A stretch of DNA of 64,000 nucleotides, taken from assembly GCA_039720395.1 (NCBI GenBank), contig CM077834.1, positions 3,740,607 through 3,804,606 on the forward strand. Reading direction: 5' to 3'. Below the pieces are notes generated by a model, which had not been told where the DNA came from, made no database searches, and saw only the letters and a program-made list of their open reading frames with translations. Every line of letters begins with the position of its first letter. The first letter of the stretch is position 1. This stretch comes from Liquidambar formosana. Its lineage: Eukaryota; Streptophyta; Magnoliopsida; Saxifragales; Altingiaceae. Both the position numbers and the translations under genes were made by a program. Shown here in pieces: positions 32,446 through 42,681 of the stretch.

Positions 32446-35031
32446 ATGGCTACACCACCTCCGCCCACCTTTGGGCGAACCAGATCTGGAGCGAACTTTA
32501 CTCGCATAGACCAAGCCATTGCAGGCGATGCTGGGAAGCGAGCAGAAGCCCAGCCTTCACAGGCCAACCCGCCATTGCTTGCGGCGGGAACCAGTCAGCT
32601 TCCTCCTATGCAGCAACACCAGATTTCCCCGGAAATGTCTGCTGTTCTGCATTCTCTTGATGACCAGCCTGTTCTGAAAGCCGCCTTCGATAAGGCTGTG
32701 ACAAACAACCCCAACCCAGCGGCGGTAGTGGAACTGATTGCAACCATGCAATCGGAGATTCAATCGGCGCAGCTCGCAAAGCTAAATGCGGAGCAAAATT
32801 ACCACCGCTACCTCCAGCGAACTTTTGCTCCTCGCGGAGTTAACATTGTCGCTGAGGAGGCTAGCCAAACCAGTCCACTCCGTCGCACCAGGCATCAGGA
32901 GAGCTCACCCAGGCCAGGGGCCTCACACCACCACCACCGCAGCAGACATGACGATCAGCCACGATTAACTGATCCAGAACAGAGACATCTGGGAGGGGGA
33001 GATGAACAACATCATGCGCTGATTCAGAGGTCCCCAGAGCGCAGTTCAAGGCGTTCAGATCATGCGCGAAGGTGGAATGAGGACCACCCAAGACCTCGCT
33101 CTCAAGTGCGTTCTGGGCACGAAGTTCACAGAGAAGAGAGACGCTATCACAGGTCTCGGTCTCTTGAAAGAAGGGGGGAGAGAAGTACTGGGGGGACGAG
33201 CAGAAAGCACTCTCGGTCACCCAGGCGTGAAAGAAACGAGGAAGAAGCCTCCAAGAGACACCGGGGTAACCAGAGTAGAGGGGGAGATAGACCTGAAAGC
33301 CTTGCTGTAGCTCGGAGCCCATTCACACGGTGGATTCAACGGGTCCCAATCCCACGAGGGTATTCCGAGATAACTTTTACTCTTTACTCTCTTTCAATAG
33401 ACCCCGATCATCATTTGAATTATTACTTGCAACGTATGTCGTTATATGCTGGAAACGAGGGTTTTCTCTGTAAAATATTTCCTATGAGTTTGGGGGAAGT
33501 GGCTCTAAAGTGGTGGGCCAAGATCCCAGATGAATCTATTGACAGCTGGCACGAGCTGAGCAAGCTGTTCAAGAAAAGGTTCATCACTAGCTGCAAATTC
33601 CCGAGGACCATGCAGAACCTATACGAGCTGAAACAGAAAGATGGGGAAGGACTTCGGGAATTCTCTCAGAGGTTCTGGGAGGTCTACAATGAGATTGACG
33701 AGCCCATTGAGAAGAATGCAATGGATCTGTTTCGTCTCGGGTTGAGGAAGCCGTCACCTCTGTTTAAGGAGCTCACTGTTAATCCCCCCAGAAACCTAGC
33801 CAAGCTACTCTCCACTGTAGCCAATTATTCCAAGTTGGATGATTTTTACACCCCACAGTCTGCCAAAACTAGTGAAAAAGATGACAAGAAAAAGGACTCT
33901 AGGTCACAAAGAGACAATCCCCGAGGAGAGAAATCTAGGCCACCCACCAATCCAAACCAGGCCATCTTCACTGTATTTACTCTCCCCATCTACAAGTTAA
34001 TGAAGGCACTGGAGAACAAGGACTTCTTCCAGAAACCTCGACCTATGTTCGCGGAGCCCGAGAAGAGAAATAAGAAGCTGTTTTGCAGTTACCACAAGGA
34101 TCATGGCCACAGGACAGAGGACTGTAAGGTTTTGAAGTACAACCTCGAGGCCTGGGCCAAGGAAGGGAAACTCGATGAGTTTATAGCCCGAAAGGACAAA
34201 GGACAGCCATCCGAACAGAAAAAACCCGAGAACAGGGCTACTCAATCCACTCAACCAAAGATCCTCGGGAGGATTGATATGATCACCGGAGGATATGAGG
34301 AAACCGCCCTGTCAACCAGCCAGCTTAGGGCGCAATATAGGATGGCCTGTCAAGATGCTGAAGTCAGTGATATTGGGGATGAGCCAGTACTACTACCTCA
34401 GAGTGAGGGAGAAAATGGGGAGAAACTGCTTTTCTTCGGGGATGCCGAAACTGATGGGACGGTACGCTGCCCGCACAACGATGCTCTAGTTGTCCGCATG
34501 CTCATAGGGAACTACGACGTGGGCAAAGTCTATGTGGATAACGGGGCATCTGTGAACGTCATGTTTCAGAAGTTGTTCAGTCAACTTGGGCTTAAGGACT
34601 CCGACCTGAAGCCCTGCCACGTCAGCTTGAAAGCTTTTAATGGCAACATGACTTTCCCATTGGGGCAGATAACACTCCCAGTTCGGGCAGGGCCAGTGCA
34701 GTCCATGGAAACGTTTGTGGTGATCCAGGAAAGGTCAGCTTACAATGTGATACTCGGGCGACCCTGGATTCATGCCATAAAGGCTGTCCCATCCTCCTAC
34801 CACCAATCCATCAGGTTCCCGAGCCCAGAAGGGATCATGGAGATAAAGGGAAACCAGGCGGCGGCCAGGGAGTGTTTTCTGATAGAGTATGCAGGCCACT
34901 CAGCACCTTCCGAGGACAAACTGAAGTCCAAGGTCCCACGCCTTCCCAGCTCGGGAACTGGCAAACTCAAAGCCCCGAGGCAAGAGCCTGAGCAGAAGAA
35001 AAAAGCCAAGATTGATGAGGTCCCCTTGTAG
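32446..35031 (+). CDS. Gag-protease polyprotein of the Tat element
   Basis: The start chosen is the first ATG after the primer site (MATPPPPTFGRTRSG), giving 861 residues. An upstream in-frame ATG lies inside the LTR and would add 57 unlikely residues. Residues 120-290 are rich in Arg, Ser and His (RHRGNQSRGG-like), fitting RNA binding. The retrotransposon gag (capsid) domain spans about 300-470 (KWWAKIPDESIDSW). A CX3HX4HX4C-like knuckle (CSYHKDHGHRTEDC) lies near 545. A retropepsin domain follows with YVDNGASVNVMF near 696; the usual D-T/S-G is D-N-G here, as in some plant relatives. The ORF ends in TAG and the RT continues in the same frame. Role: virion-like particle, RNA packaging and polyprotein cleavage. 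Confidence 0.9.
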   Translation: MATPPPPTFGRTRSGANFTRIDQAIAGDAGKRAEAQPSQANPPLLAAGTSQLPPMQQHQISPEMSAVLHSLDDQPVLKAAFDKAVTNNPNPAAVVELIATMQSEIQSAQLAKLNAEQNYHRYLQRTFAPRGVNIVAEEASQTSPLRRTRHQESSPRPGASHHHHRSRHDDQPRLTDPEQRHLGGGDEQHHALIQRSPERSSRRSDHARRWNEDHPRPRSQVRSGHEVHREERRYHRSRSLERRGERSTGGTSRKHSRSPRRERNEEEASKRHRGNQSRGGDRPESLAVARSPFTRWIQRVPIPRGYSEITFTLYSLSIDPDHHLNYYLQRMSLYAGNEGFLCKIFPMSLGEVALKWWAKIPDESIDSWHELSKLFKKRFITSCKFPRTMQNLYELKQKDGEGLREFSQRFWEVYNEIDEPIEKNAMDLFRLGLRKPSPLFKELTVNPPRNLAKLLSTVANYSKLDDFYTPQSAKTSEKDDKKKDSRSQRDNPRGEKSRPPTNPNQAIFTVFTLPIYKLMKALENKDFFQKPRPMFAEPEKRNKKLFCSYHKDHGHRTEDCKVLKYNLEAWAKEGKLDEFIARKDKGQPSEQKKPENRATQSTQPKILGRIDMITGGYEETALSTSQLRAQYRMACQDAEVSDIGDEPVLLPQSEGENGEKLLFFGDAETDGTVRCPHNDALVVRMLIGNYDVGKVYVDNGASVNVMFQKLFSQLGLKDSDLKPCHVSLKAFNGNMTFPLGQITLPVRAGPVQSMETFVVIQERSAYNVILGRPWIHAIKAVPSSYHQSIRFPSPEGIMEIKGNQAAARECFLIEYAGHSAPSEDKLKSKVPRLPSSGTGKLKAPRQEPEQKKKAKIDEVPL

Positions 35032-35997
35032 CAACGAAAGGGAGAACGGCCCGGAGTAGAAGAGACAGCTCTGGAACCCGCAGATAGAACGGGGGAGGAG
35101 CTAGTGAAGAAGATAATCAACCCTGATGATCCAAAGAGGTTTTTCTGGATAGGAAAGTCATTAAGTGAAACCGACGCAGCAGAGCTGTTCGAGTTTTTGA
35201 AGAATAATATCGATGTATTTGCTTGGTCACCCCATGAAATGCCAGGAATTGATCCCAGAATTATTACTCATGAGTTGCAAGTTAACCCGAATTACAAGCC
35301 AGTGGTTCAGAAGCAACGAAGATTGTCAGATGATAGAGCCGAAACAGTTTCTGCCGAGGTTGATAAGCTTTTGAAAGCAGGGTTCATCAGAGAAGTAAAG
35401 TACCCGAGTTGGCTGGCCAATCCCGTATGTGTAAGAAAGAAGACAGGGGACTGGCGAGTCTGCATCGATTTCACAGACCTCAATAAAGCATGCCCAAAGG
35501 ACAGTTTCCCCTTGCCTAAGATTGACCAACTTATAGACTCTATCTCGGGGTATGAGAGACTGAGTATATTTGATGCCTACTCGGGTTACCATCATATTCC
35601 TATGGCAGAGCACGACCAAGACAAGACAGGGTTCATTACTCCTAGAGGAACGTACTGCTACAAGGTGATGCCGTTCGGGTTAAAGAATGCAGGGGCCACC
35701 TACCAACGCCTTGTTAGCAGGATGTTTGACGGACTGATTGGCAAAAACCTTGAGGCGTACGTTGATGACACTATTGTTAAGAGCAGCTCAGAGAAAGATC
35801 ACCTGGCAGACCTAACTGAGGCTTTTGCCCGACTCAGGGAGTATGGGATGAGGTTAAATGCGAAGAAAAGCTCATTTGGAATAGGCTCGGGAAAATTCCT
35901 GGGTCACTTAGTTTCAAGAAGGGGGATCGAAGCAAATCCAAGTAAGATTGAGGCGATAAGAACCTTACGTACTCCAACAACGGTCAGGGACGTTTAA
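35032..35997 (+). pseudogene. Reverse transcriptase part of pol
   Basis: It is in frame with gag-protease and follows the TAG at 35,029-35,031. It opens with DVFAWSPHEMPGIDP, the usual lead-in to Ty3 RT. Fingers and palm motifs are present: RVCIDFTDLNKACPKD, FDAYSGYHHI, the VMPFGLKNAGATYQR block, and catalytic AYVDD at 35,755-35,769. The thumb region ends with a TAA at 35,995-35,997. Relatives have a Gln-Gln pair here, so a CAA to TAA change is the simple reading. Catalytic residues look intact; only the stops break it. Confidence 0.9.
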
Positions 35998-36498
35998 CAG
36001 TTGAACGGGATGGTGGCAGCACTCAGTAGATTCATCTCGAGGTCATCAGACAAATGCCACCCATTCTTTCAAATACTGAAGAAGAGCACTAACTCAGGAT
36101 GGAACACGGAATGCCAAGAGGCTTATCAAAAGTTAGTTGCTTATCTAGAAAAACTGCCCACCCTAACCCACCCTTACCACGGGGAACTTCTTTACCTCTA
36201 TCTTGCTGTTTCAGCTCATGCACTTAGCGGCGTTCTTTTAGCCCAGCGAAATCTTACTCAAGCACCAATCTATTATATTAGCAAGACGCTATTAGACGCT
36301 GAAACCCGCTATCTGCCCCTTGAAAAATTGATCCTAGCCCTTGTCACAGCCTCCAGAAAACTCCAACACTACTTCCAGTCTCATCTTATCATCGTCCTCA
36401 CCAACTACCCACTGAAAGATGTGCTCCGCAGAGCTGATTTGTCAGGACGCGTCTCGAAGTGGGGGGTAGAACTCAATGCTTACGACATTCACTTCTAG
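35998..36498 (+). pseudogene. Ty3-type RNase H part of pol
   Basis: It continues in frame after the TAA. MVAALSRFISRSSDKCHPFF is the RT-RNase H connection. RNase H follows with LYLAVSAHALSGVLL, YYISKTLLDAETRY and LEKLILALVTASRKL, matching the Ty3/gypsy domain in which the first catalytic Asp is often changed in Tat elements. It ends YDIHF then TAG (36,496-36,498), where relatives carry Gln or Lys before PRPAIK. Confidence 0.85.
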
Positions 36499-38367
36499 CC
36501 CCGACCTGCCATAAAGGGGCAAATATTGGCTGATTTTTTGGCTGAATTTGCTGATCCTACTTCCAGTTCGGGACAGAAAGCATTCAAATCCTCTCTGCCC
36601 GAATTGGGGGGGAAAGACAATATAAACACAGAGAAGAGGAAGAGATGGGAGCTCAAAGTGGATGGTGCATCTAATGCGAAAGGTGCAGGTCTGGGAATTG
36701 TACTGACAGATCCCGAAGGAGAAATCATCGAGCAAGCAGTGAGACTTATGTTCCCAGCCTCAAACAATGAAGCAGAGTATGAGGCAGTGGTGGCAGGACT
36801 AGGGATGGCCCATGCAATGGGGGTAAAAGAGCTGATAGTATATAGTGACTCCAGGCTAGTGGTTAACCAGCTGAACAAAGAATATGAGGCCAAAGATGAA
36901 AGGATGGCTGCGTACATGCACAAGGTATGGGAATTAGCTGCGAAGTTCACCAGTGTGGAGTTCAAACGCTTTGTCAGGGATCAAAACAGACATGCAGATG
37001 GGTTGGCCGCCCTGGCTGCAGCGTTGGAAACAGACACCCCCCGAGCCATAAATGTCGAAATCTTGCAAGAACCCAGTATTGGGACAGAGGAGCTCATCTC
37101 GGACATTCAGCCTTCGACACCGAGCTGGATGGATGAGATAGTTGCCTATCTACAAAGGGATGAACTGCCCGAGGATGGCAATCAGGGTCACCGAATTCGC
37201 GCTAAGTCAGCTCGTTTTTGGTTATCTCCGTCGGGCTCTCTCTACAAAAGATCCTACACGGGACCATACCTGAAGTGCGTACATCCAGACCAAGTGCTGG
37301 ATCTACTAGCTGAACTCCACGAGGGATCATGCGGAGGTCATGCAGGAGGAAGATCACTAGCCCATAGGGCAAACACTCAGGGCTACTGGTGGCCATACAT
37401 GCAGAAGGATGCTATCAGGTACGTGAGGAAATGCCCGAAGTGCCAGATGTTTGCTGACAAAATACACCAGCCTGCTCAGGAGTTACATCCTATATCTAGT
37501 CCGTGGCCTTTCGCACAGTGGGGGTTAGACCTCGTAGGTTCATTGCCCACAGCCTCGGGGAACAGGAAATACTTGTTCATTGCAACTGATTATTTTACCA
37601 AATGGGTAGAGGCCATCGCGCTCGCATCAATTAAAGATTCAGACATTATCAAGTTCCTTTGGGAAAATATTATCACTCGCTTCGGGATCCCGAGAGCCTT
37701 CGTATCGGATAACGGAACTCAGTTCGACAGTAAGAGAACTCGGGAATTCAGTGCAGAACAGGGAATTCAGTGGTGGTATTCTAATCCGAGTTACCCGCAG
37801 TGCAATGGTCAGGCAGAAGCAACCAACAAGATTATAGTCGCGGGGATAAAAAGGAGGCTAGACAATGTGAAAGGGTCTTGGCCCGACGAGCTGCATTCTG
37901 TACTATGGGCATATCGAACCACCCCTCGGAGGTCCACTGGAGAAACTCCGTTTTCTATGACCTATGGCATGGAAGCAGTTATACCAATAGAGATGGGTTT
38001 ACCAGGTCTCAGAACCGAATCTTATGACGCGGCAACAAATGATCAGACTCTGTCTCAAGATCTGGATCTAGCAGAAGAAAGAAGGGAAAGGGCTCGAATT
38101 AAAATGGCATCTTACCAACAAGAACTGAAAAAATATTACAACCGAAGAATAAGATCAAGGGAGTTCAATGTCGGAGAGTTGGTACTCAGACAAGTCAACG
38201 CTGGAACCAGAAATCCTACAGACGGGAAGCTCGGGGCAACATGGGAAGGTCCTTACGAGGTCATCCACGTCGGGGGTACAGGTTCTTACAAATTAAAGAG
38301 CTTGGAGACCGGACAAGAGCTCCCGAGATCAGTTAATATAGCTAACCTAAGATTGTTTTACCGATAG
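36499..38367 (+). pseudogene. Plant-type RNase H and integrase part of pol
   Basis: The first domain is a second RNase H: KVDGASNAKGAGLGIVL (Asp), NNEAEYEAVVAGL (Glu), VYSDSRLVVNQL (Asp) and RHADGLAALA (Asp). Its catalytic set is complete, unlike the upstream domain, and it is typical of Tat elements. Integrase follows: an HHCC finger (HEGSCGGH...CPKCQMF), the core with Asp in WGLDLVGSLP, Asp in SDNGTQFD and Glu in GQAEATNKI, then a GPY/F-type C-terminus (GATWEGPYEVIHVG) ending NLRLFYR. No chromodomain is present. This segment alone is open for over 600 codons. It is called a pseudogene only because upstream stops would cut it from gag-protease. Confidence 0.9.
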
Positions 38368-38489
38368 CTAAAGCTGTAATTACATTCAATGATTATTCAA
38401 TACAAGTTCAGAGGTTATTCAAGAACGTCATCACTTGTTTTTTCATTCGAGCTAAAGGCGTTTTCCCCAACAACGGGTTGAAGTCAAAA

Positions 38490-38785
38490 ACTGCCCGAGA
38501 ATGGGCACAAGTCTCACCTAATAAATGGCTTGAGCACACCGAACCTAAGAATGGGTTCACAACAAAGTCTTGCCCAAGAACGGGTCCAAGCAAGATTGCC
38601 TAAGAATGGGCACAAGTCTCACCTAATAAATGGCTTGAGCAAGCTGAACCTAAGAATGGGTTAAACATGAAATCTTGCCCAAGAAAGGGTCCAAGCAAAA
38701 CCGCCTAAGAATGGGCATAAGTCTCACCTAATAAATGGCTTGAGCACACCGAACCTAAGAATGGGTTCACAGCGAATTCTCACCT
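38490..38785 (+). repeat. 105-bp tandem repeats after integrase
   Basis: About 2.8 units share GGGCACAAGTCTCACCTAAT, GAACCTAAGAATGGGTT and CTTGCCCAAGAA. The word CCTAATAAATGG recurs at 38,517, 38,622 and 38,727, a steady 105-bp step. They lie between the sense and antisense genes. Confidence 0.85.
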
Positions 38786-39042
38786 AAGTGCACAAGGACC
38801 AACAGGTGTTCAGGTCTCTCACTCAACAAACTAAAGCCCATAGTCAGATTGGGTCTAATTATTTTCACCACAGCAGCAAGGGATCTTATCCCGATAGTAC
38901 ATTCAAACATTCAGCCAGTATGAAAATAAAAGACACATGCACGCGAGAAAGAAAAATTCTGTATTTCATTCCAGAAGAAGGAGTATTACAATGTTCTGTA
39001 CAAATTAGGGCATTCAGCCAGAAGAAATGAAAAAGAAAAAAC

Positions 39043-41726
39043 CTAAGTAGCTACATTCTCCCCCGAGTTCCCGGCAGCTGGAGCAATGACCTCGGGATCC
39101 GCGACGGGATCAGTGGAGACAGGCGGAACCACGGGAGTCTGAGGATGATCAGGGATAGCCTCCGTGGTGCTTTCCGTTGCATTTACGGGTGGGTCCCCGT
39201 TGGCAGCGACTGAAGTGTCATCGGGGACGTTAACGGTCCTCTCGGCTTCAATGGTGGCATTTGACTGGGACGTGACCTCGGGATTATTCTCCCCGGCCTC
39301 ATCACCGCCAGCAACCTCCATCTCAGATTCCCCGACATCACCTCCCTCGGGATCGTAATCCGGGGGAACATCCCTCCTTTCAAAGGGAATATCGGCAATG
39401 CCAGGAAATTGGGCAGATGCCAACTCGACCAAGGTCTCCCACGCAAATCTGTAGGTGACCTCGAGCTCGGTGGTCAACTGCCCAACGAGGGAAGCCTACA
39501 CGCTCTCCCTCTCCTCAGTCACGGCCTTCTTCACGGAGGCCCTCTCCTTCTCTACCTCAGCCTCAAGGGCCCAGACCTTACTCGCCAGCTCGCACTTCTC
39601 CCGGGCCAGCCCATCCTGGGCATCCTTTGCCTTCCTCAGCTCAGCCTCCAAATCTGCGTAGTCCTTCCTCGTGAGCTCGAGTTTGCTGATGGCACTCTCG
39701 GCTGTAGACTTGAGAGTCTCGCATTCAGACTTTACCTTCTGAAGTTGAGACATAGCTGCAGCACAGTTGGCCTCAGCCTCCGCTAGCTTCTGATCGTACT
39801 CACTCCGGACTTTGGCGAGCTCGAGTTGCAACTTATTGTCTTCCTCCTCGAGGCGATCGCCCGTCAGCAAGATTTGTTGGCAGCCCTATACAGACATCAT
39901 CAAGTCAAAAACAAGGTTGAACACCAAGTAATGAAACCACAAAAGAACGGAACTTACTCAGTAAAGGCTGGTAAACCCGAAGCGGAGGTTGTCGAGGGCG
40001 GACCTCTTCCTGAAGTGCGCCATGTCTGCCGGCAACCTCATTGGATTCCCCAGCTGCCTGAAGTTGTACTCCGCAGAGAAGGAGCTGGTAACGCCCTTAT
40101 CTGTGGGTACGGGGAACTGCACACGCGAACAGAGACATAAAGTCAGTCAGAATTCGTAATAGGCTTCCGGATAAAAGGCACAGAAGGAAGTGAAGATTTA
40201 CCTCGGGGTATTGTGCTATCACATCAGCACGGGCAGGGGCGCTCCCATCTCCGGCCCCCGAAGCATTGGTTCCCCCCTGTCCATACCCTTGCACAGTGGG
40301 TTGCTGTTCAGGGACTGTGGAGGGCTTCCGGGGCTTCGTAGGGGGAACCAGAGGAGCTTTCCCCTTCCCGGTAACCTCGGGCGCTTGGGGCCTGCCCACG
40401 TCCTGCCCCTTCATGGCGCTGGACATGAGTTTGCCGCTGTTGGGGTCAGTGGGCTTTTTCCCAGCGTCCCGACCTGACCCAGGAGCAGTAACAGCAGCAG
40501 CCTTGTTAGTCTTCTGCAGCTGTTGACGCTGCTGCTGACTCTGCCGCTGTTGCTGCTGCTGCTGCTGATTCTGCTGCTGCTGCTTCTGCTCAGCAGTCTT
40601 CTTTTCTTGGGCCTCCTTCTCCGCCGACCTTCTCTCAGCAACCAGAGCCCTCAAATTCATCCCAGAGTCCTTCTTGGTCCTCTGGCTGCCAGAGTCTGTT
40701 CTTTGTCTCTTGGCGGGGGGGGGGGATTGGAGCCTCTCCTCTCCATGGCTTGGGAGACAGTCTCCTCAGAGCTGGAGCTCTCAATGACGAAGGGGGCGCG
40801 GCGAGCCGTCTTGCCAGAGGGCCTAATCTCCTCAGCTCCCTCCCCTTCAGGTCGGAGGCGGATCCCTTCTTCCTCCTCTTCCTCTCGCTCTCCTCTCTCC
40901 ACGTCCTCTTCCACCACACGGGTCAGCTCGTCGTCAGGCTGCTCCCAATGGGGGTAACTCGCCTTCCCCCAAGTCTGGTACCGCGCGTGGTAGTTGAGCA
41001 AGGTCTCCGCCGCACGGCAACGCTGGCTGACTTGATACCGAGCAGTCTCTGGATATCCTCCTTGTTCAGCTTGTCAGCGGGCTCGTTGGCGTGAGGAGCT
41101 GCCAGAAAGAAACGTGACATGAGTATCGATATTAAATCCAAAATTCAACTCGAGGTCATGTAAAACAAAGAGAAGCAAAGTGACATCACTGATTTCTTAC
41201 AGCTAGAGCCTCTCTCTCGGGGAATGATGGGAGGATCAGGGGGAAGAGTCCCATCTACAGGCCCATAAACGAAGACCACAATGTCATGAGCTCCCGGGTT
41301 GGAGTCTGGGATGTGAGTGACAAAGGGTTTCATCCTGCGCTTGAGGGAGAGGTAAACATCTGGTTTGTTTTTAAGGGCGCAGATTTTGTAGTGGTGGAGG
41401 ATCTCCCGCACCCCGACAGAAGTCCCTAGAAGCTGGTTAAGGACATGAACCCCCATGATGACCCTAAAGGAGTTCAGCCCTAGCTGGGTTGGGACTATTC
41501 CACAGTAGAGGAGGAAGTCATTGAGAAGGTCTGGGAAGGGGACACGAACTCCACCCTCCATGAAAGCAGCAATGGGAACGGGGAGGCCATGCTTGGCGTC
41601 TGACCTAAAGACGTCCTCCCCGGGCTCAGCAAAGCGAAAGCTAAACTTCCCATCTTCAAAGCCGTATAAGGCATTAAACTCTGCTATCTTTGCAGGGTTC
41701 CCCCTAATATCATAAAATGAAGACAT
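39043..41726 (-). pseudogene. Spliced antisense gene of the Tat element (broken)
   Basis: Reading right to left, four exons can be drawn: 41,726-41,201, 41,098-40,202, 40,116-39,958 and 39,885-39,043, each with GT-AG borders (GTAAGA, GTAAAT, GTAAGT donors). Exon 1 (MSSFYDIRGNPAKIAEFNAL, LNDFLLYCGIVPTQLGLNSF) resembles the Pfam 'putative gypsy-type transposon' domain (Transposase_28). Exon 2 has acidic, Pro-rich and Gln-rich runs. Exon 4 is a long coiled coil (about 39,870-39,500) with an acidic tail. Antisense ORFs before the 3' LTR are known in Tat elements such as Grande; their role is unknown. Breaks seen: a frameshift near 41,028, another at an 11-G run (40,715-40,725), TGA at 39,958-39,960 just before a donor, and TAG at 39,493-39,495. 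Confidence 0.75.
40525..40590 (-). repeat. CAG/CTG trinucleotide tract
   Basis: It encodes the glutamine-rich run of the antisense product (QQQQNQQQQQQQRQSQQQ). Such tracts change length easily. Confidence 0.75.
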
Positions 41727-41834
41727 CTGCCAAGATGAAAGGGGAAGGTTAAATCCAGGGATAACTCAACCCATGACAGCACGTCCCGACCTAAAACCCC
41801 ATGATCAAGTTCTAACAGGTATGTTACCCCTGCC

Positions 41835-42681
41835 TTGACAGACCCTAAAATTTTTCTAAGTGTCAGCTCGGGGAACACTCAACTCGGTGTTGGGAAAAGA
41901 CTAAAAAGGGCACCAAAAACTTTTTTCTCAAGTTTACCCCGAGATGGAGTTTTTCAAACCCTAAAAGGCGGGAAAATCAGTATCTTGGCGATTTGCCCCA
42001 AAAACCAGAGGAAAACCCTAGGATTACGAAGCAAACCCCAAGAACATCTCCAACAACCGCAAAAAGAAAAATACACTGAACAAATTGAAGAATAAAGAAC
42101 AAAAACCAGTTATACCTTCACAAAAGATCAAACGGTGGTCAAAAAAGCTGTTTCGCCGGAGAAATTGTACGGCACGGCGCTGAAACCTCCAAAAGTTGTT
42201 CTTGGAAGGGTGAACCGAGCAAGAAGAGCACCAGCAGAAAATAACACCGAAGAAACGGTTCGCAAAGACAATGAAGGAGAGCAGAACGGATCTTCTCCCA
42301 CAAGCGAACGGTGTAGACAGTGGATTCCGGTGGAAAATACGGTATTTTCCTGGAAAAAACAGAAGGCAAGAGCAGAGAAAGTAGAGAGAGAACGGAGAAC
42401 AGGATGCAGAGAGAAAAGGCAGAAAGTAGAGAGAGAGTGCAGAAGATAAAATGAACAGTAATTTGCTTCCCTCCAAAGACATAATGCTTCTGGCGCATTA
42501 AATGCAGATCGTACGGTCCCAAGGCACATGACGTCAGCGCCTTGGAATACGGAAAGGCTTAACCGCCTCTGTGCCAGGTAAGCCCTAGAATGCCAAGCGG
42601 CATAGGGGCACAGGGAAAAACACTTAGCAAAACAAAATTATGACAAGTCCCAGCTCGGGAATGTCATAATTTGGGGCAAAT
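41835..42681. other. Region between antisense gene and 3' LTR
   Basis: No domain was recognised in the open frames here. By position it should hold the promoter and 5' leader of the antisense gene; pyrimidine-rich minus-strand tracts (42,020-42,450) resemble plant 5' leaders. The polypurine-like TTGGGGCAAAT precedes the 3' LTR (about 42,671-42,681). Confidence 0.4.

Noticed and set aside
32861..33322. 153-residue antisense ORF over gag
   Set aside because: It is a shadow of the Arg/Ser-rich gag frame, with no domain and no splice context.
40523..40957. 144-residue Leu/Ser-rich plus-strand ORF
   Set aside because: It is the complement of the Gln/acidic part of the antisense gene; the leucines come from reading CTG repeats.
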